64,000 bases of DNA from Planomicrobium sp. Y74. GTDB lineage: Bacteria > Bacillota > Bacilli > Bacillales_A > Planococcaceae. The position numbers were made by a program, and so were the translations under genes. Below, piece after piece: positions 20,356 through 29,380 of this stretch. Each line of letters starts with the position of its first letter. Position 1 is the stretch's first letter. The stretch covers positions 518,637 to 582,636 of the forward strand of contig NZ_RCWH01000005.1 of the NCBI RefSeq assembly GCF_003668635.1, written 5' to 3'. A model generated the notes under the pieces. It was not told the DNA's origin and ran no database searches. It worked only from the letters and a program-made list of their open reading frames with translations.

Positions 20356-21219
20356 ATGAAATTATTGCTGAGATTTTTTATTGCCATCGCAGGGATTATT
20401 CTTGCCAGCAGTTTGCCGATTCTGATAGCCGGCTGGTTACAGGGGGAATGGAGATGGAATATCTATTTCGAATCCATTCAGACAACTTTACAGGAACTTT
20501 GGCCAATCCATGAAATCGCCTTTTTCAATTACCGTGCGCAAAGGCCGATGCCATTATTTCCAAATGTTCTGGAATACATAACCTACTCATTGCAGATTCT
20601 GTTTTTGGCTTTGCTGGCCGCAGTGGTGGTTTCACTGGTTCTGACCGTTGTTACGATGCTTCTTTCCGAAAAATCGCGTGAAAGAGTCCAAATGGCCCTC
20701 TATTTTCTGGAGTCAATTCCTGATCTCTTGATCATCATGCTGGCTCAGCTGGCAGTCGTTCTGTTCTTTAAGCAGACAGGAATTCTGGTTTCCAAAATAG
20801 CTGCAGTAGGAGACGACCGGATTTACTGGCTGCCGGTGCTGTGTCTCGCAATTCTGCCGACCATCCAGTTATACCGGTTGGCGATGCTGACTTTCCAGGA
20901 AGAAGAGCGGCAGATGTATGTGGATCTTGCACGGGCATTGGGCTTCTCAAAAGTCTATATCGTTTTGGTTCACATGTTCCGAAATGCCGTCATCAGTGTC
21001 TTTTTCCAATCTAAAAAGACGATGTGGTTTATGCTGTCGAATCTGTTCATTCTGGAGCTGATGTTCAATTTACCGGGCATCATGCTGTTTCTTCGTGATA
21101 ATATGTATCCTGCCGGTTTCCTGGTTGCTGTATTCAGTTTCTTCTTGCCGATGTTCTTCTTGTATAGCTATGGCGAATGGTATTTTGTGCGCCGGATGCG
21201 CGGAAAGGGGGCGGTGTAA
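20356..21219 (+). CDS. Oligopeptide-type ABC transporter permease (DppB-like)
   Basis: A 287-residue inner-membrane permease with six hydrophobic helices. The cytoplasmic coupling loop is YVDLARALGFSKVYIVLVHMFRNAV (about residues 190-214), the EAA-type motif of binding-protein-dependent importers, with the DppB/OppB pattern. Two close ATGs exist at 20347 and 20356; AAGAGG at 20341-20346 is well spaced only for 20356. The gene abuts the second permease with no gap. No solute-binding protein or ATPase gene is nearby, so the substrate is open. Confidence 0.8.
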   Translation: MKLLLRFFIAIAGIILASSLPILIAGWLQGEWRWNIYFESIQTTLQELWPIHEIAFFNYRAQRPMPLFPNVLEYITYSLQILFLALLAAVVVSLVLTVVTMLLSEKSRERVQMALYFLESIPDLLIIMLAQLAVVLFFKQTGILVSKIAAVGDDRIYWLPVLCLAILPTIQLYRLAMLTFQEEERQMYVDLARALGFSKVYIVLVHMFRNAVISVFFQSKKTMWFMLSNLFILELMFNLPGIMLFLRDNMYPAGFLVAVFSFFLPMFFLYSYGEWYFVRRMRGKGAV

Positions 21220-22239
21220 ATGTGGAAACAGCCTTATTTTGTCATCGGTCTCAGCATTATCGCCTTCTTCCTTGTAGGCAGCTTCGTTTATGAATGGATT
21301 TGGGGAAATGTTCCGCGCCAGATTTATTACATCATGGAAGGTGGACGTGCGGTAGAAGGTGCGCCGATTTCGCCGAACTGGCAATTTCCGCTGGGTTCAG
21401 ATGAATTCGGCTATGATCTTCTCGGCAAGCTCATGCTTGGCGCGAAGTATACAATCCTTGCCGCTTTGGCGGTAGGGGCTGTGCGTATGCTGATTGCTGT
21501 GCCGCTTGGCTATATTCTCGGCACCTATTTGGATAAACACCGCAAATGGATTTCGAGTCTTGCGGATTCGATGCACTATATTCCATTAACCTTGTTTGCT
21601 GCCTTTGTTTTGACACCTGTCTTATGGATGCCGCCGGAAGGCTTCACAAATACTATCTGGGAACGGATCGGCATACAGGTTGTCATCATGGCGCTGTTGA
21701 CGGTCCCGATTGTCGCAATATTGATTGCCAATGAAGCGGCATTGTTGCTTGACAAGGAATATATACTTGCGGCAAAAACACTTGGCGCAGGCCGCTTACG
21801 GATTATCCGTCAGCATCTGTATCCACAGATGCGTGAAAAAATTGCCGTACTGTACGGCCAGCAGGTGATGGAAACATTCATCGTTTTCGCCCATCTTGGT
21901 CTTTTGAAACTGTTTCTCGGAGGCACCAAGGTCAGTTACGACCCAATGTTCGGAGATCCGCCGATGTCCATATCCTATGAATGGGCTGGATTATTCGGCT
22001 CAACTTTCCGGTATCTCCAAAGCGCCCCGTGGCTCCCGCTTGCGCCAGTCCTGTTTATCGGCCTGACTATTTTCGCGGTGTCGCTGATGATGGAAGGCTA
22101 TCTGCGTTCGAAAAATCCGAAAGTCAAAAAACTGCGGAAAGCGAAAGTTGAAGAACCTTTAGTCGAATGGAACCGCGAGCAGCTTCGGCATAATTTGGTG
22201 CGGATTAAAGAGCAGGAAATGGTGAAAGCGGAAGAATAG
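21220..22239 (+). CDS. Oligopeptide-type ABC transporter permease (DppC-like)
   Basis: A 339-residue permease that begins right after the stop of the first one, so they probably form a heterodimer. After a single N-terminal helix, the segment FPLGSDEFGYDLLGKLMLGAKYTI (about residues 57-80) is the standard DppC/OppC entry motif (LGTDxxGRD). LLDKEYILAAKTLGAGRLRIIRQHLYPQM near residue 175 is the EAA loop. A basic, glutamate-rich C-terminal tail of about 45 residues follows. GGAAAGGGGGCG precedes the ATG. Partners are not in the window. Confidence 0.85.
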   Translation: MWKQPYFVIGLSIIAFFLVGSFVYEWIWGNVPRQIYYIMEGGRAVEGAPISPNWQFPLGSDEFGYDLLGKLMLGAKYTILAALAVGAVRMLIAVPLGYILGTYLDKHRKWISSLADSMHYIPLTLFAAFVLTPVLWMPPEGFTNTIWERIGIQVVIMALLTVPIVAILIANEAALLLDKEYILAAKTLGAGRLRIIRQHLYPQMREKIAVLYGQQVMETFIVFAHLGLLKLFLGGTKVSYDPMFGDPPMSISYEWAGLFGSTFRYLQSAPWLPLAPVLFIGLTIFAVSLMMEGYLRSKNPKVKKLRKAKVEEPLVEWNREQLRHNLVRIKEQEMVKAEE

Positions 22240-22253
22240 GATGAAAATCGAAC

Positions 22254-22292
22254 AAAACAAAACCCTCACGACTAGCGAGGGTTTTGTTTATT
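22254..22292 (+). terminator. Terminator after the permease pair
   Basis: AACAAAACCCTC and GAGGGTTTTGTT flank ACGACTAGC, and T's follow. Confidence 0.9.
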
Positions 22293-22402
22293 ATTGGTGA
22301 AATATATAGATGCATGAAGAATGACGAAATTTCTGCAGGAAAACATGGCGCTTAGAAAGAATTAATTAACCTGCAAACACTTGAAACAAAGGGGAAATGA
22401 AG

Positions 22403-23287
22403 ATGGTTGAAATAAGAAGGTTGTCGGAATGTACGGTTGAACAAGGGGTGGAAGCTTGGAATAAAGGATTCGAGGGCTATCATTTTGATATGACGACAAC
22501 ACCGGAAGCTTTTGAAAAGAGAATGGCTCAAGAGGGCCTTTCAGGAGACTTGTCCGTCGTGGCGTTCGACGGCGAGGAACCGGTGGGCCTTGTGCTGAAC
22601 GGAATACGGGAATCGGCCGGCAGAAAAGTTGGTTGGAACGGTGGCACGGGGGTTGCCGTGTCCTGGCGCAAAAAAGGCGTCGGTAAGCAGTTAATGGAAA
22701 AAACGCTCGAAATCCTGAAAGAACAGGGTGTTGAAGTGGCGACTCTTGAAGCGATTTCAAGCAATGAAAAAGCAATCGAATTATATAAAAAACTGGGCTA
22801 TAAAATTGTGGATGAACTTCATTTCATGAAATTGGACGGGGCGGTTGAAGGAGAGTCGAATGATGCGTCTGAAAAATATAGCCTGCGAAAAGCTGATCCG
22901 GAAGAAATCGGGCAGCTGCCATTTTATCGGGGAGATTTTCCGTGGCAGATCCAATGGCAAAGTGTCCGGGACGGCGAAGGCTTGATCGCCAGGGATGGAG
23001 AAGGGCAGCCGTCAGGATATGCGTTTTTCAGGAAATTGAACGATGAGGAAGGAAATCATTCCCGCACTATACTGTATCAATGCGAAACTGCACCGGATGA
23101 AGAGGAGCGGGAAGAAATTACAAATACACTTTTGAATAGAGTCTTTGGGAATTTCGCAGGTGCAATCAGCCGGACAGCGGTCAATGTGCCTGTGTCTGCA
23201 AATGCTGTAACCTATAAGGTCTTGCAGGATAGAGGATTTGAAAAGAATATTTCACAGGTGTTTATGAAAAAAGAACTGAAGGAATAA
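22403..23287 (+). CDS. GNAT family N-acetyltransferase, two-domain
   Basis: A 294-residue protein. The N-terminal half carries a full GNAT fold; the acetyl-CoA loop is WRKKGVGKQLMEKTLEIL (about residues 90-107, the RxxGxG/A pattern) followed by ATLEAISSNEKAIELYKKLGYK, the usual beta5-alpha4 end. The C-terminal half looks like a second, degenerate GNAT-like domain without the loop. The acceptor is unknown. AAAGGGG is 2 bases from an ATG at 22397 and 8 from the ATG at 22403, so the latter is used. It converges on pdxK. Confidence 0.85.
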   Translation: MVEIRRLSECTVEQGVEAWNKGFEGYHFDMTTTPEAFEKRMAQEGLSGDLSVVAFDGEEPVGLVLNGIRESAGRKVGWNGGTGVAVSWRKKGVGKQLMEKTLEILKEQGVEVATLEAISSNEKAIELYKKLGYKIVDELHFMKLDGAVEGESNDASEKYSLRKADPEEIGQLPFYRGDFPWQIQWQSVRDGEGLIARDGEGQPSGYAFFRKLNDEEGNHSRTILYQCETAPDEEEREEITNTLLNRVFGNFAGAISRTAVNVPVSANAVTYKVLQDRGFEKNISQVFMKKELKE

Positions 23288-23288
23288 G

Positions 23289-23323
23289 AAAAGGAGGACG
23301 CATTTTCAGCGTCCTCCTTTTCT
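23289..23323. terminator. Bidirectional terminator between the GNAT gene and pdxK
   Basis: AAAAGGAGGACGC and GCGTCCTCCTTTT around ATTTTCA; symmetric A and T tracts. Confidence 0.9.
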
Positions 23324-23340
23324 ATTGAAGAATCCGGAAA

Positions 23341-24174
23341 TTACAATTCCAATACTTCAACTTCTGTTTTCGGAAATTTATTGGCAGCGCCATGCATAAC
23401 CGGGCCAACATATTCGTTCAGCTTCCAGCCGTGTTCGATGGCAGCTGATACGAAAATTTTAGCGTTCAATACGGCATCTTTTACCGATTGGCCGTTTGCG
23501 ATGTTGGCTGTGATGGCGGCAGCGAATGTACAGCCTGCGCCGTGGTTGTAGTTCGTATCTGTTTTCGGTGCTGTCAGCAAATAATGCTTCTCGCCGTCGA
23601 ACAGCAAGTCTGCCGCTTTTTCATGCTTCAATTGTTTGCCGCCTTTTACGACAACGAATTTTGCACCGCTTGCATGGATCTTTTCAGCAGCTGCCTGCAT
23701 TTCTTCAACCGTACTTATACGGCCAAGGCGAGACAATTCTCCAGCTTCGACAAGGTTCGGTGTAACGACTTTTGCGTGTGGCAATAAATACTTGATCATG
23801 GCATCGACATTTTCAGGGAACATCACTTCCGCTTCGCCTTTGCATGCCATAACGGGATCGATCACAACATCTTTGATGCCGGAAGCGGCAATCGCTTCGC
23901 CCGCGGTCTGAATGATTTCAGCTGTTGGCAGCATACCTGTCTTTAATGCATCAATGCCAGTGGAAAAGGCAGTTTCCATTTGTGATTTCAGCGTATCAAC
24001 CGGAATCGGGTGGACCCCGTGGCTCCAATTATTATTCGGGTCCATAGTTACAATGACCGTCAAAGCGTTCATACCGTATGTTCCGTGTTCCTGAAAAGTT
24101 TTGAGGTCCGCTTGAATGCCGGCACCGCCGGATGTATCGGATCCTGCAATTGTTAAGGTCTTTTTGAGTGACAT
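23341..24174 (-). CDS. pdxK: Pyridoxine/pyridoxal kinase (PdxK, ThiD-like)
   Basis: A 277-residue ribokinase-fold enzyme. It opens KKTLTIAGSDTSGGAGIQAD, has DPVMACKGEAEV near residue 108, VVKGGKQL near 180 and the anion-hole/catalytic base motif YNHGAGCTFAAAITANIA near 213. The family includes ThiD (HMP kinase). The closer match, as I recall, is the B. subtilis pyridoxine kinase PdxK (former YwdB), including NPNNxW-type and KLKHEKAxDxLxDGE stretches, and its neighbours here are the ywd genes. A dual ThiD role cannot be excluded. AAAGGGGTAATATAT lies before the ATG. Confidence 0.85.
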   Translation of the reverse strand: MSLKKTLTIAGSDTSGGAGIQADLKTFQEHGTYGMNALTVIVTMDPNNNWSHGVHPIPVDTLKSQMETAFSTGIDALKTGMLPTAEIIQTAGEAIAASGIKDVVIDPVMACKGEAEVMFPENVDAMIKYLLPHAKVVTPNLVEAGELSRLGRISTVEEMQAAAEKIHASGAKFVVVKGGKQLKHEKAADLLFDGEKHYLLTAPKTDTNYNHGAGCTFAAAITANIANGQSVKDAVLNAKIFVSAAIEHGWKLNEYVGPVMHGAANKFPKTEVEVLEL

Positions 24175-24237
24175 ATATATTACCCCTTTAATAGATAGAA
24201 TGTTTGCTATGTTTCATTTTAACAAAAAGCCCTGCAT

Positions 24238-24492
24238 TTACAATCTATTGGGCTTTTGCGGCCATAACAGCAGCACTGAAGTAAGCGCGCCGATAACTGC
24301 GAACAATAAAGCAAAGGTGCCCATGATCCAGTTGTCGTTTCTGAAAAGACCAAATGCTATCAGGAATGTTAGAATGGTAGCAATTGCAATAACAGCAGCA
24401 AGACAGCCGACACCTGCGCTTTTGGCGCTTTCGGGAGCAGTTTCACCTTTAGTTGAAGAAACGGTTTTGATTTTATCAAGCCAGTCAGCCAT
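24238..24492 (-). CDS. Small two-helix membrane protein
   Basis: An 84-residue protein with a soluble, Lys/Glu-rich N-terminus of about 27 residues and two hydrophobic helices (about 30-50 and 55-75), the second ending LLLWPQK. I do not recognise the family. AAAGGAG lies 2 bases before an ATG at 24498 and 8 before the ATG at 24492, so the latter is taken. It is divergent from the DUF4230 gene with only about 70 bases between them. Confidence 0.65.
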   Translation of the reverse strand: MADWLDKIKTVSSTKGETAPESAKSAGVGCLAAVIAIATILTFLIAFGLFRNDNWIMGTFALLFAVIGALTSVLLLWPQKPNRL

Positions 24493-24563
24493 GGGCATCG
24501 CTCCTTTTATAGAATTATCGTAACACGACAATCAGCTGAAAAAAATAGAAAGAGGGATGTCAA

Positions 24564-25286
24564 TTGGCAAAGGATCCGAAAATTACGGAAATGGAGCGCT
24601 TGCTCGAAGAAATGAAAGGCAAAAAAGGAACAGAGGAATCGGGATTCTGGAAATCGATGAAAGTGATGATGGGCGTTTTCCGCAATTCATTTCTTGTATT
24701 GATCATCGTAGCGTTACTTCTGTTGATTGCATTGCCGCTCGGTACCTGGTGGATGATCCAACAGGGCAGCACAGCGACCGAAAGCAAAAGCGCTTTCCTC
24801 GAAAGAATGCAGGATCTCAATGAATTATCAACAGCAGAAGCCTATTCGAAAGTCATCATCAAACGGGAAGACAATCAAATATTCGGGAAGGATATCGGGT
24901 TGGATATCCCTGGTACGAAACGGGAGCTGCTTGTCGTGATCCCTGGCTCTGTTCGCGCCGGTATCGATTTCTCGGAAATCACAGAAGATGATATTGAAGT
25001 GGACGAAGAAGCGAAAACAGCGACACTTACATTGCCGAATGCAGATTTCCTCGGCGGTCCGGAATTGTTCATGGATAAAGTGGAGATTTATACGAATGAA
25101 GGTCTGTTAAGCGGCGGGAGAGATTTCCCTGAAGCCTATGAATTGGCTGAAGAAGCGAAGCAGATGATGCTTGAGGAAACCCGCGGCCAAGGCGTGTTGG
25201 AGCTGGCGGAAACGAATGCAGCCCGTTCGGTTGAAGAAATGTTCCAATTGGTTGACTATGATGTAACAGTAGAGTTTGAAAACTAA
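24564..25286 (+). CDS. DUF4230 family membrane-anchored protein
   Basis: A 240-residue protein with a charged cytosolic N-terminus, one strong transmembrane helix (about residues 40-64) and an extracytoplasmic domain of about 170 residues. The pattern of the latter (LVVIPGSVRAGIDFSEI, then VDEEAKTATLTLPNADF) fits DUF4230. Role unknown. It starts at a TTG at 24564, 8 bases after AGAGGG; an ATG at 24557 belongs to another frame that reads only 88 codons. It ends just 12 bases before the ung start, so the two may be cotranscribed. Confidence 0.75.
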   Translation: MAKDPKITEMERLLEEMKGKKGTEESGFWKSMKVMMGVFRNSFLVLIIVALLLLIALPLGTWWMIQQGSTATESKSAFLERMQDLNELSTAEAYSKVIIKREDNQIFGKDIGLDIPGTKRELLVVIPGSVRAGIDFSEITEDDIEVDEEAKTATLTLPNADFLGGPELFMDKVEIYTNEGLLSGGRDFPEAYELAEEAKQMMLEETRGQGVLELAETNAARSVEEMFQLVDYDVTVEFEN

Positions 25287-25298
25287 GGAGTGATGATT

Positions 25299-25973
25299 AT
25301 GGCAAAGAAAATCTTATCCAACGACTGGCAGAATGTAGTTGGGGAGGAATTTGATAAACCTTATTACACAGAACTTCGTGAGTTTTTGAAAGAACAGTAT
25401 GCCAATGAAACAGTTTATCCACCGCAAGATGAAATCTGGTCGGCCTTTGAGCATACGGCTTTCGAGGATGTGAAAGTCGTCATTCTTGGACAGGACCCCT
25501 ACCACGGCCAAGGACAGGCGCATGGTTTGAGCTTTTCTGTCAAACCCGGCGTCAGGATTCCGCCGAGTCTTCGCAATATTTTCAAGGAACTGAACGATGA
25601 CATTGGCTGCGAACAGCCTTCTGACGGCACTTTGACCAAATGGGCCGATCAGGGCGTCATGATGCTGAACACCGTTTTAACTGTTCGGAAAGGGGACGCC
25701 AATTCCCACCGGGGGAAAGGCTGGGAAAAATTCACGGATGAAGTGATCCGCAAATTATCAGCCCGCAAGGAACCGGTAATTTTCGTTTTATGGGGCAAAC
25801 CGGCCCAAACGAAAAAAGGGCTTATCGATTTGGAGCGCCATGATGTCATCGAAGCGCCACATCCGAGCCCGTTCAGTGCCAGAAAAGGTTTTTTCGGCAG
25901 CAAGCCTTTTTCAAAAGTGAACAGCCTGTTACAAAAGCGCGGCGAAGAGCCGATTGATTTCTGTTTGGACTGA
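25299..25973 (+). CDS. ung: Uracil-DNA glycosylase
   Basis: A 224-residue family 1 UDG that excises uracil from DNA. The water-activating motif is [20 protein letters not shown] (about residues 59-78) with Asp and His in place, and [13 protein letters not shown] near residue 187 is the leucine/minor-groove loop region (HPSP-type). AAGGAG at 25285-25290 is 8 bases from the ATG at 25299; a GTG and an ATG just upstream are too close. It heads the ung-ywdI-ywdK set known from B. subtilis. Confidence 0.97.
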   Translation: MAKKILSNDWQNVVGEEFDKPYYTELREFLKEQYANETVYPPQDEIWSAFEHTAFEDVKVVILGQDPYHGQGQAHGLSFSVKPGVRIPPSLRNIFKELNDDIGCEQPSDGTLTKWADQGVMMLNTVLTVRKGDANSHRGKGWEKFTDEVIRKLSARKEPVIFVLWGKPAQTKKGLIDLERHDVIEAPHPSPFSARKGFFGSKPFSKVNSLLQKRGEEPIDFCLD

Positions 25974-26033
25974 CGTGCTCAAGGTCAGCGTGTTAAAATA
26001 AAGGACGATATGAAAAAGGAAGGGGGATTTAAA

Positions 26034-26297
26034 ATGGCGATTGGACAGGAACGTGTCATTACTGAAATTGAAAAGCATGCGCGTCAAGCCCGTTCAGGCG
26101 ATTCCGCAAAGGTGCGCGAATCTGTGGCGGCAATCCGTGCGCTATGCGACTTGTTGCTTGAAAATGATGACCAGCAGCCCGCTGCCCCGGCGCCGCGCGC
26201 GATTCCGTTGTCAGCATCCCCCGCGCCGCAGCCTGTACTGTCTGAAAAGAAACTGGAAGAAGACGGAGCGAACGGTGATTCACTTTTTGAATTTTAA
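26034..26297 (+). CDS. ywdI: YwdI family small protein (DUF5327)
   Basis: An 87-residue protein. The first 45 residues are helical and conserved in kind (GQERVITEIEKHARQA, then VAAIRALCDLLL), the middle is proline/alanine rich and probably disordered, and it ends in GDSLFEF. The location between ung and a DUF423 gene matches ywdI in B. subtilis. Function unknown. AAGGGGG is 7 bases before the ATG at 26034; the longer frame from 26010 would start inside the ribosome site. Confidence 0.8.
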   Translation: MAIGQERVITEIEKHARQARSGDSAKVRESVAAIRALCDLLLENDDQQPAAPAPRAIPLSASPAPQPVLSEKKLEEDGANGDSLFEF

Positions 26298-26316
26298 TGG
26301 GAATGAGGAATAGAGC

Positions 26317-26694
26317 ATGAAATTTTTCTTGATTGCCGGAGCTGTCAACGCATTACTAAGCGTGGCGTTCGGTGCGTTCGGCGCGCATATGCTGGAAGGC
26401 CGCGTCGCTGATAAATATTTGGATACATGGCAAACTGCCGTCCAGTATCAGATGTTTCACTCAATTGGACTGATGGTCGTAGCGGTATTGATGAGTACAA
26501 CTTTAATCGGGCCACTGGGATCGCTGAGCTGGGCAGGTTACTTGATGCTTGCGGGTATCATCATTTTCTCGGGAAGTCTGTACGTGTTGAGTTTGACCGG
26601 CATCAGCATTCTGGGTGCCATCACGCCAATCGGTGGCCTAGCATTCATCGCCGGCTGGATCATGCTGATCATTGCTGCTATGAAAGCATTATAA
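26317..26694 (+). CDS. ywdK: DUF423 membrane protein YwdK
   Basis: A 125-residue protein with four hydrophobic segments. The N-terminal ALLSVAFGAFGAHMLEGR and YLDTWQTAVQYQMFHSIGLM pattern is the mark of DUF423, and the Ala-His of FGAHML is conserved. Function is unknown. It follows ywdI by 19 bases and is ended by a strong terminator. Confidence 0.88.
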   Translation: MKFFLIAGAVNALLSVAFGAFGAHMLEGRVADKYLDTWQTAVQYQMFHSIGLMVVAVLMSTTLIGPLGSLSWAGYLMLAGIIIFSGSLYVLSLTGISILGAITPIGGLAFIAGWIMLIIAAMKAL

Positions 26695-26701
26695 GAATTG
26701 G

Positions 26702-26739
26702 AAAAGCTGTCCGCGGGTTCGTTGCGGACAGCTTTTTTG
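26702..26739 (+). terminator. Terminator of the ung-ywdK unit
   Basis: AAAAGCTGTCCGC and GCGGACAGCTTTTTT flank GGGTTCGTT. Confidence 0.9.
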
Positions 26740-26806
26740 ATGGGAAATGAAAGCTGAAGGTTTATCCATTTAATTAGGGGAAAAGGAAATCCCTATTAAG
26801 CCTGTT

Positions 26807-27838
26807 TTAAGAAGGAATTCCATTTTCCTTCAATAAATTCTTTAATTTCTCCGGATCGTCCACTTTCAAGCCGATTTGCGGGACGTCTTTGCTTCTCCCG
26901 AAGAATAATACTGCCTGCTGCGGCGTTTTGAAATCAATGATGACCTGCGGTTCTGGTTCCTCGAGATCCTGTGCGACAAATGCGAGCACATCCTTATCAG
27001 CTTTTGCCCCCCATCGTACATCCTGGATGGAATCCAAAGGCACACTCATTCTTTTGCCCAAACCCAGCGATACATTGAAACGCCCCTCTTTTATTGACAG
27101 CGGATTTAAGCGGATTGCCTGAATTTCACCGATGAAATAAATAACACTATAAATATTCAGGACCAGCAGGATGATGGACAAAACCGGTGATTTCTCATGA
27201 AGCCACCAATGGATGCCGATCGTTTCAATGACAATGGCATGGATCAGCATGATATTAAACGCGATGACGCTTGTGTTTTTATGGAGCGAAATTGTTGTGG
27301 CGCCTTCTTCTGGCTTCTTTTTCCAGGCGAATAAAGCGTAGTAGAACGCGAGCGCCTCCGATAAGATAACCGTGATTAGCGGATTCGGTTTTATTCGTTC
27401 ATAAACAGTGGGCATTAGCGTGAATAACGGGCTGCCTGCCTGTTGCTTCATCGACTGCCTGATTTTCGGGATGTGCCAGACCAACAGGCCGATCAAGGCA
27501 AGTTCCGCAAATAAAATCAGTGCTTCCAAGCCAAGGCCAACATAGAAAAACACTTCGAAAGGTTCGAAATAATACTTGGGAATCAGCAGGCGCGCGAAGA
27601 TGAAACCGCCCGCCACAAAGGCGATGAATTGTTTGATGGTCAGGCGAAAAGCGGCAAGAACCAGCAAAGGCGCGACCAGCGCGAGGTCCAGTAGAGATCC
27701 GGAGACCACGAGAAACGTTTCTTCAGGTATGACCATGGTGGATAATGGAGAACGGTAAAGCAGGAAATTGCTGATCAGCACAAGCATCAGCAAAGCTAAA
27801 GCCCATTTAGCATAATTAGTCTGGCGCATCACTAACAT
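26807..27838 (-). CDS. Polytopic membrane protein with PH-like cytosolic tail, unknown function
   Basis: A 343-residue protein. The first 260 residues contain about seven hydrophobic helices, with a conserved-looking loop (KPNPLITVILSEALAFYYALFAWKKK). The last 90 residues are soluble and beta-rich (EGRFNVSLGLGKRMSVPLDSIQDVRWG), resembling a bacterial PH-type fold. Related Bacillus proteins are sometimes labelled beta-carotene monooxygenase, which I see no basis for. The ATG at 27838 has a GGGGTG site 5 bases upstream; the longer frame is dropped. The adjacent upstream intergenic region is filled by two phased arrays. Confidence 0.65.
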   Translation of the reverse strand: MLVMRQTNYAKWALALLMLVLISNFLLYRSPLSTMVIPEETFLVVSGSLLDLALVAPLLVLAAFRLTIKQFIAFVAGGFIFARLLIPKYYFEPFEVFFYVGLGLEALILFAELALIGLLVWHIPKIRQSMKQQAGSPLFTLMPTVYERIKPNPLITVILSEALAFYYALFAWKKKPEEGATTISLHKNTSVIAFNIMLIHAIVIETIGIHWWLHEKSPVLSIILLVLNIYSVIYFIGEIQAIRLNPLSIKEGRFNVSLGLGKRMSVPLDSIQDVRWGAKADKDVLAFVAQDLEEPEPQVIIDFKTPQQAVLFFGRSKDVPQIGLKVDDPEKLKNLLKENGIPS

Positions 27839-28008
27839 AGAAACACCCCGTTTTTCTTTTAGTATACCCTTAAGTTGTCTGAAAATAGCGAATTGAATAT
27901 GGCAGAAAAATGACAGTTGGCAGTGAGCGGCGCAGCGCTCACGGATCGAGGTAGTTTGCGGGGGCAAACTGCAGGCAATTAGGGGCTGGGGTTGGGTCAG
28001 GATTGCTG

Positions 28009-28101
28009 CGGACAGTAAACGTGGGATTCCGGACAGTATTTTTAATTTCCGGACAGTATTTCAATGGTTCCGGACAGTATTTGATCGTTTCCGGACAGTA
28101 T
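28009..28101. repeat. Phased array: five copies of CGGACAGTA every 20-21 bp
   Basis: CGGACAGTA begins at 28009, 28030, 28050, 28071 and 28092 (spacings 21, 20, 21, 21). It is the exact complement of the TACTGTCCG core at 3455-3545, in the opposite orientation. Spacers differ between copies and between the two arrays. Confidence 0.88.
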
Positions 28102-28222
28102 ATCCAGAAAATTGGAAATAGAGAGAGTGGAATTTGGCGGTTAAGTGGAAAGGGGCTTTAGAAGCCACTGATTCAGGCGCTGAATTATCCAATAAAATCC
28201 AAAATATTATGTCGTAAAATGT

Positions 28223-28330
28223 GAGGTGCGGAAATATGCTTCTGAGGTGCGGTCAGAAGACAATTAGTTGCGGTTAAAACCAATTTAGTTGCGGTTAGAA
28301 CCTATTTAGTTGCGCTTGAAGAAAAATCTG
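28223..28330. repeat. Phased array: GGTGCGG/GTTGCGG every 21 bp
   Basis: GGTGCGG at 28225 and 28246, then GTTGCGG at 28267 and 28288 and GTTGCGC at 28309, exactly 21 bp apart throughout. Units 1-2 have the lead TGA, units 3-5 the lead TTA, so the array changes type midway. It lies 120 bp from the CGGACAGTA array in the same intergenic region. Confidence 0.85.
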
Positions 28331-28411
28331 TGGTTATGATAATAATTATGTATTTTATTTCCAGTAGTTGCATGCTCAAATACTCCAACAACATCTCAAT
28401 ATTAATTCCCA

Positions 28412-28442
28412 CTAAAAAAAGCCGCCCAAAAGGCGGCTTTCT
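28412..28442 (-). terminator. Terminator of hemQ
   Basis: On the minus strand AAAGCCGCC, TTTT, GGCGGC followed by TTTTTTT, just after the hemQ stop. Confidence 0.9.
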
Positions 28443-28454
28443 TCATCGATCAAC

Positions 28455-29204
28455 TTAAACTTCCAAAAACTTAACGATTCTTTCTTTATCAAGGCGAGTG
28501 CCGACGTAGAACGAACCGAATTCAGCGTAACGCGCGCTGACTTCGTCAAAACGCATTTCATAGATCAGTTTTTTAAACTGCAGAACGTCATCTGCGAACA
28601 AGGTTACGCCCCATTCGTAATCATCAAAGCCGACAGAGCCGGAAATGATCTGTTTTACTTTGCCTGCGTAGCTGCGGCCGATTTTGCCGTGTGACAGCAT
28701 CAAATCTTTGCGCTCGTCCATCGGCAGCATGTACCAGTTGTCGTTGCCGTCGCGGCGCTTGTCCATCGGGTAGAAGCAGATGTACTGCGAACGCTGAAGC
28801 TCCGGATACAGACGCGCGCGGACATGCGGGTTCTGGTATGGATCTTCTTCTGATTTACCTGCAAGATAGTTGGAAAGTTCCACTACAGATACGTAAGAGT
28901 AAGTCGGAACCGTGTAAGCGACCAATGTCAGCTTATTGTATTCCGTTTCAAGTTCACGCAATTCGTCCATAGTTTCGCGCAATAGCATCAGCATCAAGTC
29001 AGCTTTTTGGCCAATAATTGAATACAATGCGTGTGCACCGGTTTTATTTTCATCGGCCTGGTTTACTTTGTCCATGAATGCCTGATATTCGTCGATTGCG
29101 AATTGGCGTTCTTCGTCTTCAAGCATTTTCCATGATACCCAGTCCATCGAACGGAAATCGTGGAGGACGTACCAGCCGTCTAAAGTGATTGCTGCTTCAT
29201 TCAT
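28455..29204 (-). CDS. hemQ: Coproheme decarboxylase (HemQ)
   Basis: A 249-residue chlorite-dismutase-fold protein that decarboxylates iron-coproporphyrin III to haem b in the Gram-positive pathway. It opens [19 protein letters not shown], has the tyrosine-bearing [11 protein letters not shown] near residue 113, and carries [45 protein letters not shown] (about 143-187), where the Lys/His region near the proximal haem ligand lies. AAGGAG is 10 bases before the ATG at 29204. It matches the ywfI position in B. subtilis. Confidence 0.93.
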   Translation of the reverse strand: MNEAAITLDGWYVLHDFRSMDWVSWKMLEDEERQFAIDEYQAFMDKVNQADENKTGAHALYSIIGQKADLMLMLLRETMDELRELETEYNKLTLVAYTVPTYSYVSVVELSNYLAGKSEEDPYQNPHVRARLYPELQRSQYICFYPMDKRRDGNDNWYMLPMDERKDLMLSHGKIGRSYAGKVKQIISGSVGFDDYEWGVTLFADDVLQFKKLIYEMRFDEVSARYAEFGSFYVGTRLDKERIVKFLEV

Positions 29205-29380
29205 CTGTAAAACACTCCTTTTAATCAAAAAATCTCTCAAAACCAGTTTATCATACCCATCACTCAAGTTCCTTCAAAAGAAGTGCCTGTCACCAATTTG
29301 ACATGACCATCGTTCCTTTTCACAAGACACGCTGTAGGGTAAAATGAAGACAAGCGATAGCTTTGAAGAGGAGAAAAATC

